DNA of 64,000 nt, from the NCBI RefSeq assembly GCF_024347515.1, contig NZ_AP025493.1, positions 1 to 64,000 of the forward strand. Direction: 5' to 3'. The notes below the pieces were generated by a model that did no database searches, was not told the DNA's origin, and saw nothing but the letters and a program-made list of their open reading frames with translations. The position numbers and the translations under genes were made by a program. Positions 28,573 through 39,794 of the stretch are shown here, piece by piece (the first letter of the stretch is position 1; each line of letters begins with the position of its first letter). The stretch comes from Vibrio gigantis. GTDB taxonomy: Bacteria; Pseudomonadota; Gammaproteobacteria; Enterobacterales; Vibrionaceae.

Positions 28573-28592
28573 TTTTGCATACGAATCCAAAA
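28573..28592. promoter_or_regulatory. LacI-type operator before the TRAP operon
   Basis: TTTTGCATACGAATCCAAAA is a CG-centred palindrome of the same class as the site before the HisD-like gene, differing from it at only two positions. It lies 90 bases upstream of dctP. Confidence 0.75.
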
Positions 28593-28681
28593 TATAAACA
28601 CAGAGCTAACAAGTCAATAACAATCGGGGTGATTTGATAGTGAAGTTAATATCAATAGATGAATTTTTAGGCGAGATCACA

Positions 28682-28714
28682 GAAAAAGCCCTAATACGAG
28701 ATTAGGGCTTTTAG
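28682..28714. terminator. Intrinsic terminator downstream of the LacI-type regulator gene
   Basis: AAAAGCCCTAAT and its perfect complement flank the loop ACGAG, with T-runs on both strands. It ends the regulator transcript before the dctP promoter. Confidence 0.85.
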
Positions 28715-28778
28715 TCTAAAATTACCGGCGTTGAATGAGCTGGTTTGCAGCAAGTTTGTTAAAGGGGATTAAACACTC

Positions 28779-29780
28779 TTAAGAGCCCTTGGCTGTACTG
28801 CCTCGTTCTATAATGGTGCCAGGTTCGAGCAGGTATTCGCCTTTAGCGTCTACGTTGTCGTTGATCCGCTGCATTAAGTCTTCGACGGCCCTTTGCACGA
28901 TTTTATCGGTAGGCTGAGCAATGGTGGTGAGGTCATAACTTGGCCAGGAGGCCATTGGGATATCATCCACTCCCATCACTGCAAAGTCTTGAGGAATATG
29001 GCATCCGAGCTTTCTAAGACCGTCCATAACACCCATAGCTAGGATATCATTGGCACAGAACACAGCATCTGGCTTGGATGTATGCTCCATTAACTCTTTA
29101 GCGGCTTCTAATCCCGCTTCAAAACTGTATTTTGCATTGATGAAGATAGGTGAAGCGGCTTCACGAGTTTTTGCGGTTTCAGAGAAGCCTAACCAACGTT
29201 TGTCACTGGTCATTGAGCCTGCGTCGCCACTGACATAAGCCAGTTGTTGGTAGCCTTTATCAAGCAAATAATCCGCCGCTTGCGTGCCAGCTCGTTGGTT
29301 ATCTAGGCCAGCGCTGTTCGCATTAATGCTTTCTGTATAGCGGTTAATAAGGCTTAAGTGAACGCCAAACTTTTCACATTGTGCGAATGCTCGGGAAGTA
29401 AGACGGCTGGTGGCAATGATTAAGCCATCAACCTGATATTCAATCGCACGTGAAATGGCAAGATCCAAGTCGTCTTTATCGATAGGGCAAAGGACAACTT
29501 GGCCGCCACGCTTTTGAATTTCCATCGCGAGAGCACGAGATTGCAAGTCGTACATTGGGTTTGATTCGCTATCAAGTGCGATAGCCACTAACCCTGAACG
29601 ATTGGAAATAAGGCTACGAGCGATCGCATTTGGCGTATAGCCAAGCTTGGTCGCGGCATCCATAACCATTTTACGTTTCTTCTCACTAATGCTCGCTGTC
29701 GGACTGAATGCCCGAGAAACGGTAGACTGAGAAACGCCAAGCATTTTGGCAACATCAATAGAGGTAACTTTCGCTTTTAT
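28779..29780 (-). CDS. LacI/GalR-family transcriptional regulator
   Basis: About 334 residues: an N-terminal helix-turn-helix (TSIDVAKMLGVSQSTVSRAFS), the hinge helix NAIARSLISNRSG, and a periplasmic-binding-fold effector domain. Starting at the first in-frame ATG (29744) would cut away the first helix of the DNA-binding domain. The reading frame continues upstream to an ATA at 29780 that follows AAGGAGA at 6 bases. No ATG, GTG or TTG is in frame before the stop, so an AUA start is proposed. It lies amid four operons carrying near-identical palindromic operators and is the natural candidate for the repressor. The effector is unknown. Confidence 0.85.
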   Translation of the reverse strand: MKAKVTSIDVAKMLGVSQSTVSRAFSPTASISEKKRKMVMDAATKLGYTPNAIARSLISNRSGLVAIALDSESNPMYDLQSRALAMEIQKRGGQVVLCPIDKDDLDLAISRAIEYQVDGLIIATSRLTSRAFAQCEKFGVHLSLINRYTESINANSAGLDNQRAGTQAADYLLDKGYQQLAYVSGDAGSMTSDKRWLGFSETAKTREAASPIFINAKYSFEAGLEAAKELMEHTSKPDAVFCANDILAMGVMDGLRKLGCHIPQDFAVMGVDDIPMASWPSYDLTTIAQPTDKIVQRAVEDLMQRINDNVDAKGEYLLEPGTIIERGSTAKGS

Positions 29781-29896
29781 GGTGAATCTCCTTATATCGC
29801 GATAAATCCAAGCGCCACCTTGAATGGGTCAACAGGCCCTAATGAGCAAGGTTTGATAATTACAATACGTGTAACATTTGAAATCACAAAGAAAAT

Positions 29897-30646
29897 TTAT
29901 GAATTCATGACGGCTTGCTCATTTCGAAAGCCATCAATGATCATTTTGTGTTCAGAACCGACGCAAAAGAAGTTAACGCCGAGCTCTTTCCAGTGACGAG
30001 CCGCTTGAGCATTCGCAACAAACATACCAACGGGTTTGTTAACTTGCTGAGCTGCTTTGATTATTTTGATGCTCGCTTCTCGCACGCATTCATCATTCAC
30101 ACTTTCAGCACCGTAAGACACGGCCAAATCGACTTGTCCAATAAACAGTGCATCAATGCCTTCCGCTTTTGCTATCGATTCAGCGTTTACCACACCCTCT
30201 GGGTCTTCAATTTGTGCGATGACAACCGTGTTGTTCTGGCTATCTTTCAGGTGGTTGGCCATCGGTTTGGTTGCGTATTTTGCTGCGCGGCTTGAACCTG
30301 CATAGCCTCGGCCACCTTCACCGTAATGGGACATTTTCACTAACTTTTCTGCTTGCTCTGCACTGCATACGTGTGGGATCTGGATTCCTGTCGCTCCGCA
30401 ATCTAACGCATTCAAAATGGTCGATGGCTGGCTATCTTGAACTCGAACTACGCAAGGGAGCTGATTAGCGCGCGCAGCAAGAATACAGCTATCCAATGTC
30501 GTTCTATCAAAAGGGGCGTGTTCCGCATCTAGCACAACGAAAGGAAGATCTGCCAACGCAAGCACTTCGATGATGTGTGGGTGAGGGGTTTTGACAAAGG
30601 TACCAAGTAGTTCGGTGTTGCTTAGTGTGTTCTTGAAGTTATCCAT
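29897..30646 (-). CDS. HpcH/HpaI-family aldolase
   Basis: A 249-residue class II-type aldolase of the HpcH/HpaI/CitE fold. The core motif FVVLDAEHAPFD, the Arg/Gly segment GEGGRGYAGSSR and the metal-binding acidic pair around VVIAQIEDPEGV, then IDALFIGQVDLAVSYG, are all present. Relatives cleave 2-keto-3-deoxy sugar acids or 4-hydroxy-2-keto acids to pyruvate and an aldehyde. It is divergent from the HisD-like gene, with a LacI-type operator 32 bases upstream of its start. It is likely the C-C bond cleaving step of the pathway served by the neighbouring transporters. Exact substrate unknown. Confidence 0.88.
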   Translation of the reverse strand: MDNFKNTLSNTELLGTFVKTPHPHIIEVLALADLPFVVLDAEHAPFDRTTLDSCILAARANQLPCVVRVQDSQPSTILNALDCGATGIQIPHVCSAEQAEKLVKMSHYGEGGRGYAGSSRAAKYATKPMANHLKDSQNNTVVIAQIEDPEGVVNAESIAKAEGIDALFIGQVDLAVSYGAESVNDECVREASIKIIKAAQQVNKPVGMFVANAQAARHWKELGVNFFCVGSEHKMIIDGFRNEQAVMNS

Positions 30647-30677
30647 TACTTTCTATTCTCCATTACTTTTCATTTGT

Positions 30678-30697
30678 TTTTGCAAAGGTATGCAAAA
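30678..30697. promoter_or_regulatory. LacI-type operator before the aldolase gene
   Basis: TTTTGCAAAGGTATGCAAAA matches the outer arms TTTTGC/GCAAAA of the shared operator exactly, with a degenerate centre. It lies 32 bases upstream of the aldolase start. Confidence 0.65.
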
Positions 30698-30889
30698 CTT
30701 AACATGTGCTGTTGTAAAAAAAGAGTAAAAACAATGTGATCAATGCAACATAAATTGACTGTATTTTAATCTGATAGGCATCGTAACTAACCGCTGATAA
30801 GTGTTTTTGTTATTTAAAACAATGGCTTGACTTTGATTTTCTAAGTTGAGAAATGAATTTGCCAAGTGTTAAAAAAATGTTTATGTTTG

Positions 30890-30909
30890 TTTTGCATTCG
30901 TATCCAAAA
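30890..30909. promoter_or_regulatory. LacI-type operator before the HisD-like operon
   Basis: TTTTGCATTCGTATCCAAAA is a CG-centred palindrome. A further GTATACAAAA half-site follows directly. It lies 78 bases upstream of the HisD-like start, in the divergent region shared with the aldolase gene. Confidence 0.75.
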
Positions 30910-30986
30910 GTATACAAAACAAAAATAAACTCTGTTAAAACTACAAATAAGCAAACACTAGGCATACGCCACAAGGAGAACTAAGC

Positions 30987-32279
30987 ATGGCTCGCATTCT
31001 AAAACACGGCATCACTGAAGAAGCATCAGCATCAAACAACGCGCAAGTACGTCAAACGGTTGAGAACATTCTTTCTGACATCGAAAAGAAAGGTGACAGT
31101 GCAGTACGTGAGCTTTCAGAAAAATTTGATAACTGGTCTCCGGAGCAGTTTCGCTTAACAGATGACCAAATTCAGGCATGTGTGGACGCATTGGACGAAT
31201 CTACTAAGCACGACATTGAATTTGCACAAACACAGGTTCGTAACTTCGCTCAGATCCAACGTGACTCAATGCATGATGTAGAAGTAGAGACCATGCCGGG
31301 TGTTGTACTAGGCCACAAAAACGTGCCAGTAAACAGTGTTGGTTGTTACATCCCAGGTGGTAAGTACCCATTGGTTGCATCAGCGCACATGAGTGTTCTT
31401 ACTGCGAAAGTGGCAGGCGTGAAGCGTGTAATTGCTTGTGCTCCTCCTTTTAATGGTCAACCAAATGTGGCGATTGTTGCGGCAATGGCGATGGCTGGTG
31501 CGGATGAGATTTACTGTTTTGGTGGTGTACAAGCGGTAGGTGCGATGGCACTGGGTACAGAAACGATTGCTCCAGTAGATATGATTGTTGGCCCTGGTAA
31601 CGCATTTGTTGCAGAGGCAAAACGTCAGCTGTTTGGTCGTGTTGGTATTGACTTGTTCGCTGGCCCAACAGAAACGCTAGTGATTGCAGACGAAGAGGGA
31701 TGTGACCCTGAATTAGCAGCGGCGGACTTACTTGGTCAAGCTGAGCACGGTTACAACTCTCCAGCGGTACTGCTAACCAATAGCGAAACTTTTGCAGAAG
31801 AGACAGTAAAAGAGATTGAGCGTCAGCTAACGATTCTTCCTACTGCTGAAGTGGCAGGTAAGGCTTGGGAAAACTACGGTCAAGTTATTGTGTGTGATAG
31901 CTACGAAGAAATGGTTGAAGTAGCAGATGACATTGCTTCTGAACATGTACAAGTAATGACAAAAGATCCTAAGTACTTCCTAGATAACATGACGAATTAC
32001 GGCGCATTGTTCTTAGGTCGTGAGACAAACGTTTCTTACGGCGATAAATGTATCGGTACTAACCATACTCTGCCAACAAACAAAGCAGCGCGCTACACCG
32101 GCGGTCTGTGGGTTGGTAAATTCATTAAAACATGTACTTACCAGCGCGTAACTGAAGCGGCTTCACTAAAAGTCGGTGAGTACTGTTCACGTCTATGTGC
32201 ACTAGAAGGTTTCGCTGGTCACAAAGAGCAAGCAGACATTCGTGTACGTCGCTACAAAGAAAAATCGGTAGAGGCATAA
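30987..32279 (+). CDS. HisD-family dehydrogenase (sulfopropanediol dehydrogenase-like)
   Basis: A 430-residue NAD-dependent dehydrogenase of the histidinol dehydrogenase fold: [57 protein letters not shown] and [17 protein letters not shown]. It is not in a his operon. It resembles the catabolic HisD-like group that includes HpsN, which oxidises 2,3-dihydroxypropanesulfonate to sulfolactate in two steps. It starts an operon with SDR, cupin and hydrolase genes, only one base before the SDR gene. AAGGAG precedes the ATG. A primary alcohol-to-acid oxidation is likely; the true substrate is open. Confidence 0.87.
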   Translation: MARILKHGITEEASASNNAQVRQTVENILSDIEKKGDSAVRELSEKFDNWSPEQFRLTDDQIQACVDALDESTKHDIEFAQTQVRNFAQIQRDSMHDVEVETMPGVVLGHKNVPVNSVGCYIPGGKYPLVASAHMSVLTAKVAGVKRVIACAPPFNGQPNVAIVAAMAMAGADEIYCFGGVQAVGAMALGTETIAPVDMIVGPGNAFVAEAKRQLFGRVGIDLFAGPTETLVIADEEGCDPELAAADLLGQAEHGYNSPAVLLTNSETFAEETVKEIERQLTILPTAEVAGKAWENYGQVIVCDSYEEMVEVADDIASEHVQVMTKDPKYFLDNMTNYGALFLGRETNVSYGDKCIGTNHTLPTNKAARYTGGLWVGKFIKTCTYQRVTEAASLKVGEYCSRLCALEGFAGHKEQADIRVRRYKEKSVEA

Positions 32280-32280
32280 C

Positions 32281-33012
32281 ATGACAAAACTCGCCTTAGT
32301 TACAGGCGGCAGTGGCGGCATCGGTGCCGCCATATGTCACAAATTAGCGCAATCTGGCTATCGCGTTGTGTTTACCTACAACAGCAATGAGGTTGCAGCA
32401 CAACAGATCTTGGACAGCTTGCAAGGTTCAGGTCATGCCATGTATCAACTGAATGTTGAAGACAGCTCTGCGATTGGCGCATTAGCAGACCAAGTTAAAG
32501 AGTCGTCGGATTCATTAGGCTTGCTAGTGAACTGTGCAGGTATGACGAAGTTTGTCGCGCACAATGATTTAGCGTCTTTGAATGATGAGCTGATAGACAA
32601 GATCTTCCGCGTCAATGTTCGAGCTCCATTTGCGATGGTTCGCGCGTTTGAGCCGTTACTTCGCAGCGCTAAGGGTTGCGTAGTGAACATAACTTCGATT
32701 GCAGCACAAACGGCAATGGGTAGTAACGTGGCGTATTGTGCGAGTAAATCAGCGGTTGAAAACATGACTCGTTCATTAGGCCGTGCTTTATCTCCAGATA
32801 TCCGAGTGCTCGCTGTTGCTCCTGGCTTAGTGGATACCGAATTTGTCAAAGGCTTAGACGATGAATGGCGCAATGCACAAGAGCAGTCAACACCGCTTAA
32901 ACGATTAGCGAGTGACGAAGAGGTTGCCAACGCCGTTTATGCAGCTGCAGAGCTACTGACATTTTCAACCGGTAACACCATCGCAGTCGATGGTGGAAGA
33001 CCGCTAGGTTAG
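32281..33012 (+). CDS. Short-chain dehydrogenase/reductase
   Basis: A 243-residue classical SDR with the Rossmann motif TGGSGGIG (8-15), NCAG, catalytic Ser139, Tyr152 and Lys156 (YCASK), and the C-terminal TGNTIAVDGGRPLG. It begins one base after the HisD-like stop codon and should oxidise or reduce a hydroxyl group in the same pathway. An NADPH preference is not clear from the sequence. Confidence 0.9.
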   Translation: MTKLALVTGGSGGIGAAICHKLAQSGYRVVFTYNSNEVAAQQILDSLQGSGHAMYQLNVEDSSAIGALADQVKESSDSLGLLVNCAGMTKFVAHNDLASLNDELIDKIFRVNVRAPFAMVRAFEPLLRSAKGCVVNITSIAAQTAMGSNVAYCASKSAVENMTRSLGRALSPDIRVLAVAPGLVDTEFVKGLDDEWRNAQEQSTPLKRLASDEEVANAVYAAAELLTFSTGNTIAVDGGRPLG

Positions 33013-33029
33013 GTAAGAAGGAATTTAGA

Positions 33030-34034
33030 ATGACTCTACAAACTACAATAAATAACAATCTCGTTCGTTACATGGAGCTTATCCCAGGCACGAGTGCTTT
33101 CATTGATGCACGTACACCGGGAAGCGACCTAAAAGACAACTTCTGTATCATCGGTGCTGGTGTGGCTGAAAGCAGCCGTCAGCATGTTCATATCCGTGAA
33201 ACGGCAGGCTTTAACATTGGTGCGGCGGGTCAGCCTCCAGGCATCAAGAACTCTCTGCACTCTCATCATACTGCTGAGCTATTCGTGGTTTTCAAAGGTC
33301 AGTTTAGATTCTACTGGGGTAATGAAGGTGAACACGAAGCGGTATTGTCGCACGGTGATGTTATCTCGATTCCAACTAACCTGTTCCGAGGCTTTGAGGT
33401 TGTAGGGCGTGATTACGGCTTTATGTACTCTGTGTTAGGTGGTGACAACTCTGGCGGTGGCGTGGTTTGGCACCCAAGCGTGATCACAGACAGCCAAGGC
33501 TACGGTTTATACCTCAAAGCAGACGGCACATTGGTTGATACGATTGACGGTGATGTTGTGCCAAATCAATCTGATCTGATGCCACTGTTATCGGAAGAAG
33601 AACTGAGCAAGTTCGATACGTATACGGCTGAACAGATGATGCCTTTCGTTGCACTGAAAAAGGATTACCGAGAAATCTCGGGCGACTTTGACAAGCCTGG
33701 TGTTAAACAGTTTGCATTAACAGGCCACCCATCTGCGAGTTATGACTTCCAAGTTAAAAGCGTGGATGACGTAAGTATCATGGCGTACGAGTTAACGGAA
33801 GGTGCGAGTATTCCTGTTCACCAACGTGACGAAAAGCAGGTGTTGATTAACTTTGAAGGCGATACTTTGCTTAACCTAGTGCAAGATGGCGAACAAGCTC
33901 AACTGGTGTTGACGACTGGCGACGTCTTTAGTGTACCTGCAGGTGCATCGTACAGCCTTGAGAACCTCAGAGGCACGAGCTTCACTTACGTGGTATTGGG
34001 TTCTGACCAACCACAAACACTGCAGGATAATTAA
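33030..34034 (+). CDS. Bicupin protein of the catabolic operon
   Basis: A 334-residue two-cupin protein. Cupin 1 (about 60-145) has the metal motif HSHHTAELFVVFKGQ and GDVISIPTNLFRGFE. Cupin 2 (about 245-325) has IPVHQRDEKQVLINFEGD and GDVFSVPAGASYSLENL. Cupins of this layout can be dioxygenases, isomerases or lyases; the sequence does not decide. It lies 17 bases after the SDR gene and overlaps the hydrolase gene by one base (TAATG), so it belongs to the same operon. Confidence 0.78.
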   Translation: MTLQTTINNNLVRYMELIPGTSAFIDARTPGSDLKDNFCIIGAGVAESSRQHVHIRETAGFNIGAAGQPPGIKNSLHSHHTAELFVVFKGQFRFYWGNEGEHEAVLSHGDVISIPTNLFRGFEVVGRDYGFMYSVLGGDNSGGGVVWHPSVITDSQGYGLYLKADGTLVDTIDGDVVPNQSDLMPLLSEEELSKFDTYTAEQMMPFVALKKDYREISGDFDKPGVKQFALTGHPSASYDFQVKSVDDVSIMAYELTEGASIPVHQRDEKQVLINFEGDTLLNLVQDGEQAQLVLTTGDVFSVPAGASYSLENLRGTSFTYVVLGSDQPQTLQDN

Positions 34035-34750
34035 TGATGAAACCAGAAGTACCACTGTTATGGTTACCTGGTTTGTTATGTGATGAAGCGTTGTTTCAAG
34101 ACGTCAATAAAGAGCTGCCCGATTGGGTGGCTCCTTTTACTTGTGACTTGGGAACTGACACATCCATGCAAGCCTTAGCGAGTAAAGTGCTAGAGAACGC
34201 CCCGGAAAGTTTCGTGCTTGGTGGTTTATCTATGGGCGGCATTCTTGCGTTTGAAGTCTTTCGACAAGCGCCACAACGCGTGAAAGGCTTGATCTTAATG
34301 GACACCAATTCTGCAGATGAAAAGCCGGAAGTGTCAGAGAAGAGAAACGCCTTGGTTGATAAAGCAAAAGCAGGGGAGTTTGAGTCAATAACACCTGATA
34401 TCTTAATGCCAGTGCTTATTCATCCGAACCAGCTAGCGAATCAAGAGTTGACTCAAAGAATCACGCAAATGGCGAATAATATTGGCGTTGAACGGTTTGA
34501 AGCTCACGCTCAAGCTTTGGCGACTCGTCCTGACGCGAGACCACTACTGGCCGATATTCAGGTTCCTACGTTGATCATCACAGGTAAAGATGACCTGTTA
34601 TGTCCAATCGATAATCACCTGCTAATGGCAAAACACATCAAGCAGGTATCACTTCATGTCATTCCTGATTGCGGACACTTATCGACAATGGAGCAGACTA
34701 AGATTGTTGCGCAGCATATTCGTAGTTGGTTTGAAGCCAGTCAGCTGTGA
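34034..34750 (+). CDS. Alpha/beta hydrolase
   Basis: A 238-residue alpha/beta-fold hydrolase. LLWLPGLLCDEALF is the N-terminal oxyanion region, GGLSMGG holds the nucleophile Ser, PTLIITGKDDLLCP carries the acid residue and VIPDCGHLSTMEQ carries the catalytic His. It starts within the last base of the cupin stop codon and ends the HisD-like operon. It probably hydrolyses an ester or lactone formed in the pathway; inferred from context. Confidence 0.85.
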   Translation: MMKPEVPLLWLPGLLCDEALFQDVNKELPDWVAPFTCDLGTDTSMQALASKVLENAPESFVLGGLSMGGILAFEVFRQAPQRVKGLILMDTNSADEKPEVSEKRNALVDKAKAGEFESITPDILMPVLIHPNQLANQELTQRITQMANNIGVERFEAHAQALATRPDARPLLADIQVPTLIITGKDDLLCPIDNHLLMAKHIKQVSLHVIPDCGHLSTMEQTKIVAQHIRSWFEASQL

Positions 34751-34874
34751 TTCTTTATCGTGAGCTGAAGAAGCCACTTTTCATGTCGAGTATGCAATAT
34801 AAAGTGCAGTGCGCTTTATATTGCACTTGTCCCCGCACTGGCATTGTACTTAAGCATTAAAAGCCATAGCTGAC

Positions 34875-35777
34875 TTATAAGCTGCTTCCTACCTGCTTCG
34901 CCACAAACTCTACAAACCTATCCCTGAGTGGATTTTCACGCTCTTCATTCCATATCAATCCGACAGGCCAAGCGGCATGTTCACCCTTTAACGAGATGAA
35001 CTCGACGTTGGTTTTGGTAATGTACTGTGCGCTGCTCGGCACTATGGTGAAGCCAATATTGGCCGATACTAAGGCTAGCAAGGTAAGAATATCATCGGCT
35101 TCTTGCGCCTTTGATAGGTCGAGATGATTCGCTAGGCAATATTGTTGAATCTGTCTGTCTAATCCGGGGCCACGGTGTTGAGCTAGCTTTAGATAAGGCC
35201 AATTCGATAGTTCAGATATTGCCTGACTTGGGTTATTCGAGCTCAACTTGGGAGCTTGCTGGAGAAGATCTTTGTGTATCGCAATTACAAGGGAGTCATC
35301 GAAAAGCGTTAGGCTTTCTAAATCCGAAGAGTCGGGTATTCGATTGAAGCTGATATCGAGATCATGGCTCAATAACTCATCCGTCTGCTGCTTAGAAGGT
35401 GTGTCATTTAAGGTGACATGAACGTCTGGATATTGCTGTTTATAAACCGCAATAAGCTTGGGTGCTTCATGATAAGTGGAAACACCAAAGCCAATGTTCA
35501 AATGTCCCCGAGTTCCATTCACTACTGAGCCTGAAAGCTGCTCAAAGGCTTGCATTGAATCGACCAAGCGTTGGGCTTCTACCAACAACGTCTTTCCTGC
35601 GTGCGTCAACTCTGCGCCATTTCTGCCACGAGAAAACAGAGATGCCCCTATGTTGGATTCAAGTCGTTGAATCTTTTTAGTGAGTGCCGGTTGAGTGATG
35701 TAGAGCTGCTCTGACGCCAAACGGTAATTGCCCGATTTAGCCAACTGACAGAATGCTTTGAGTAGATCGAATTCCAT
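34875..35777 (-). CDS. LysR-family transcriptional regulator (nitrilase-associated)
   Basis: A 300-residue LysR protein with an N-terminal winged helix (FDLLKAFCQLAKSGNYRLASEQLYITQPALTKKIQRLE) and a two-lobed effector domain beginning near RGHLNIGFGVSTYHE. It is divergent from the nitrilase-family gene 106 bases away and most likely controls it. AT-rich dyads such as TTCATTATATGGAA lie in the divergent region, but no clear LysR box could be fixed. Confidence 0.88.
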   Translation of the reverse strand: MEFDLLKAFCQLAKSGNYRLASEQLYITQPALTKKIQRLESNIGASLFSRGRNGAELTHAGKTLLVEAQRLVDSMQAFEQLSGSVVNGTRGHLNIGFGVSTYHEAPKLIAVYKQQYPDVHVTLNDTPSKQQTDELLSHDLDISFNRIPDSSDLESLTLFDDSLVIAIHKDLLQQAPKLSSNNPSQAISELSNWPYLKLAQHRGPGLDRQIQQYCLANHLDLSKAQEADDILTLLALVSANIGFTIVPSSAQYITKTNVEFISLKGEHAAWPVGLIWNEERENPLRDRFVEFVAKQVGSSL

Positions 35778-35883
35778 TCCAAATGCTTATTGAATTAAGA
35801 ATATATTTCATTATATGGAATTGAATCGATTTTTTATACTGAAGTCATACCCAATTAGACAAAGCAGAACTTGAGGACTAATC

Positions 35884-36846
35884 ATGAAGAAAGACATCAA
35901 AGTTGCGTCGGTGCAGTTTAACCATCATGCAGGCGACAAGGCCTACAACTTATCGGTGATTGAGCATTACGTTCAACAAGCTGCGGACAGTGGTGTGGAG
36001 ATCATCAGCTTCCCAGAGATGTGTATTACTGGCTACTGGCATGTGTCTTCTTTAGCGCGAGATGAAATTAAAGCACTGGCGGAGCCAGTACCGAGCGGCG
36101 AAGCCACTCAACAGCTCGTTTCGTTGGCAGTACAATTTGGAATGAGTGTGGGCGCAGGCTTGATAGAGCAGGGTGTGGATGGCGAGTTATACAACACTTA
36201 TGTGTTCGCGATGCCAAATGGCGAAGTACAAAAACATCGCAAATTGCACACTTTCGTAAGCCCATATATGAGTAGCGGCGACCAATACACGGTGTTTGAT
36301 ACGCCTCATGGTTGCAAAGTCGGTATCTTGATTTGTTGGGATAACAACTTGGTCGAGAACGTACGAATCACCGCTTTGAAAGGAGCTGATGTATTGATTG
36401 CACCGCATCAGACGGGCGGTTGCCAATCACGCAGCCCGAACGCGATGAAGCGGATTGATCCGGAGCTATGGTTTAACCGAGATGAAAATCCGCAAGCGAT
36501 TAGAGCTGAAATGCAGGGCAAGAATGGCCGAGAGTGGCTAATGCGTTGGCTGCCTGCAAGAGCGCACGACAATGGCCTGTTTGTGGTGTTTAGTAATGGT
36601 GTGGGCGTTGATATGGATGAAGTCAGAACGGGCAATGCGATGATCCTAAGCCCCTATGGTGAAATTATTACTGAGACAGACAGTGTTGATAACGACATGG
36701 TGATTGCGGAACTGAAAGCCGAAGAGTTGAATATGTGTACTGGCAGGCGCTGGATCCGTGGTCGTAAGCCAGAGTTATATCATTCACTTACACAGCCGTT
36801 AGGCCATGAACTTGATCCGCACCAAGCACGTTTTGCAGAGAAGTAA
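35884..36846 (+). CDS. Nitrilase-family amidohydrolase
   Basis: A 320-residue carbon-nitrogen hydrolase with the full catalytic set: Glu in IISFPEMCITGYW, Lys in HRKLHTFVSP and Cys in VGILICWDNN. The alpha-beta-beta-alpha fold starts at KVASVQFNH. A 60-residue insert after the catalytic Cys (around NAMKRIDPELWFNRDENP) is longer than in plain amidases, which suggests a specific substrate. Family members hydrolyse nitriles, aliphatic amides or N-carbamoyl amino acids. Divergent LysR regulator; no other partner gene is adjacent. Confidence 0.88.
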   Translation: MKKDIKVASVQFNHHAGDKAYNLSVIEHYVQQAADSGVEIISFPEMCITGYWHVSSLARDEIKALAEPVPSGEATQQLVSLAVQFGMSVGAGLIEQGVDGELYNTYVFAMPNGEVQKHRKLHTFVSPYMSSGDQYTVFDTPHGCKVGILICWDNNLVENVRITALKGADVLIAPHQTGGCQSRSPNAMKRIDPELWFNRDENPQAIRAEMQGKNGREWLMRWLPARAHDNGLFVVFSNGVGVDMDEVRTGNAMILSPYGEIITETDSVDNDMVIAELKAEELNMCTGRRWIRGRKPELYHSLTQPLGHELDPHQARFAEK

Positions 36847-36930
36847 TTTTGTAAGTGCTGGTGGAAAAGGATGCACTAGGGGAGGTTCAAAGGGAGGGGA
36901 GAGTTGAAAAATAGGAGAGAAAGCCTGATG

Positions 36931-36969
36931 TAGTCCACCCACTTAAATCATGTTTAAGTGGGTGGACTA
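36931..36969. terminator. Long perfect hairpin between nitrilase and atpC
   Basis: TAGTCCACCCACTTAAA (17 bases) pairs perfectly with its complement around a 5-base loop. It lies 23 bases after the atpC stop and 84 after the nitrilase stop, between convergent genes. Neither strand has a U-tract straight after it, so it may be a 3' stabilising hairpin or factor-dependent end rather than a classical terminator. Confidence 0.6.
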
Positions 36970-36991
36970 TTTACACATCGACGTTTTATTC

Positions 36992-37435
36992 TCAGTGTCT
37001 TGTGCGAGAAGACGTCAGTTCTGATGCACGTAACTGAGCAACGGCTTTCGCCAATTCTAGCTGAGCTTGTGCAAAGTTAATGTCTATATTGCCCTTGTTG
37101 ATGTTCTCTAGAGCCGCATATTTCGCTTCTTCTGCACGAGCGCGGTCGATGTCTTTACCATGCAAGGCAGTATCGGCCAAAACCGTTACCACATCGGGTT
37201 GAACTTCCAGCATCCCGCCAGAGACATAAAGCACTTGCCCCTCTGATTTAGGGTCTGTGACAAATACCGTCACGCCCGGTTTTATTTTGCTGAGCAGCGG
37301 GGAGTGACCGGGGCGGATACCCAGCTCACCATCCGCGCCAGAAACGGCTAGGGCATACGCTGGACCTGAAAACAGCGTACCTTCCGCACTTACAATATTA
37401 AGTTGAAATGTATTATCTGTAATTCCGATAGCCAT
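36992..37435 (-). CDS. atpC: F1F0-ATPase epsilon subunit
   Basis: 147 residues. The N-terminal beta sandwich contains FQLNIVSAEGTLFSG and GELGIRPGHSPLLSKIKPG; a C-terminal two-helix region ends in LRASELTSS. It couples the central stalk to the c-ring and can inhibit ATP hydrolysis. Last gene of the atp operon, 14 bases after atpD. Confidence 0.95.
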   Translation of the reverse strand: MAIGITDNTFQLNIVSAEGTLFSGPAYALAVSGADGELGIRPGHSPLLSKIKPGVTVFVTDPKSEGQVLYVSGGMLEVQPDVVTVLADTALHGKDIDRARAEEAKYAALENINKGNIDINFAQAQLELAKAVAQLRASELTSSRTRH

Positions 37436-37449
37436 GGTGCACCTACCTC

Positions 37450-39748
<2,299 letters not shown>

Positions 39749-39794
39749 AATCTGCTCCTATTTGTTTTGATTTCCAGCTAACAAACCGGAGCAC

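Noticed and set aside
29915..30295. Plus-strand 126-residue open frame opposite the aldolase gene
   Set aside because: It is antisense to conserved aldolase motifs and has no independent support.
30987..32279. Biosynthetic histidinol dehydrogenase
   Set aside because: No his genes are nearby; it is in a catabolic operon under a LacI-type operator and resembles the HpsN-like group.
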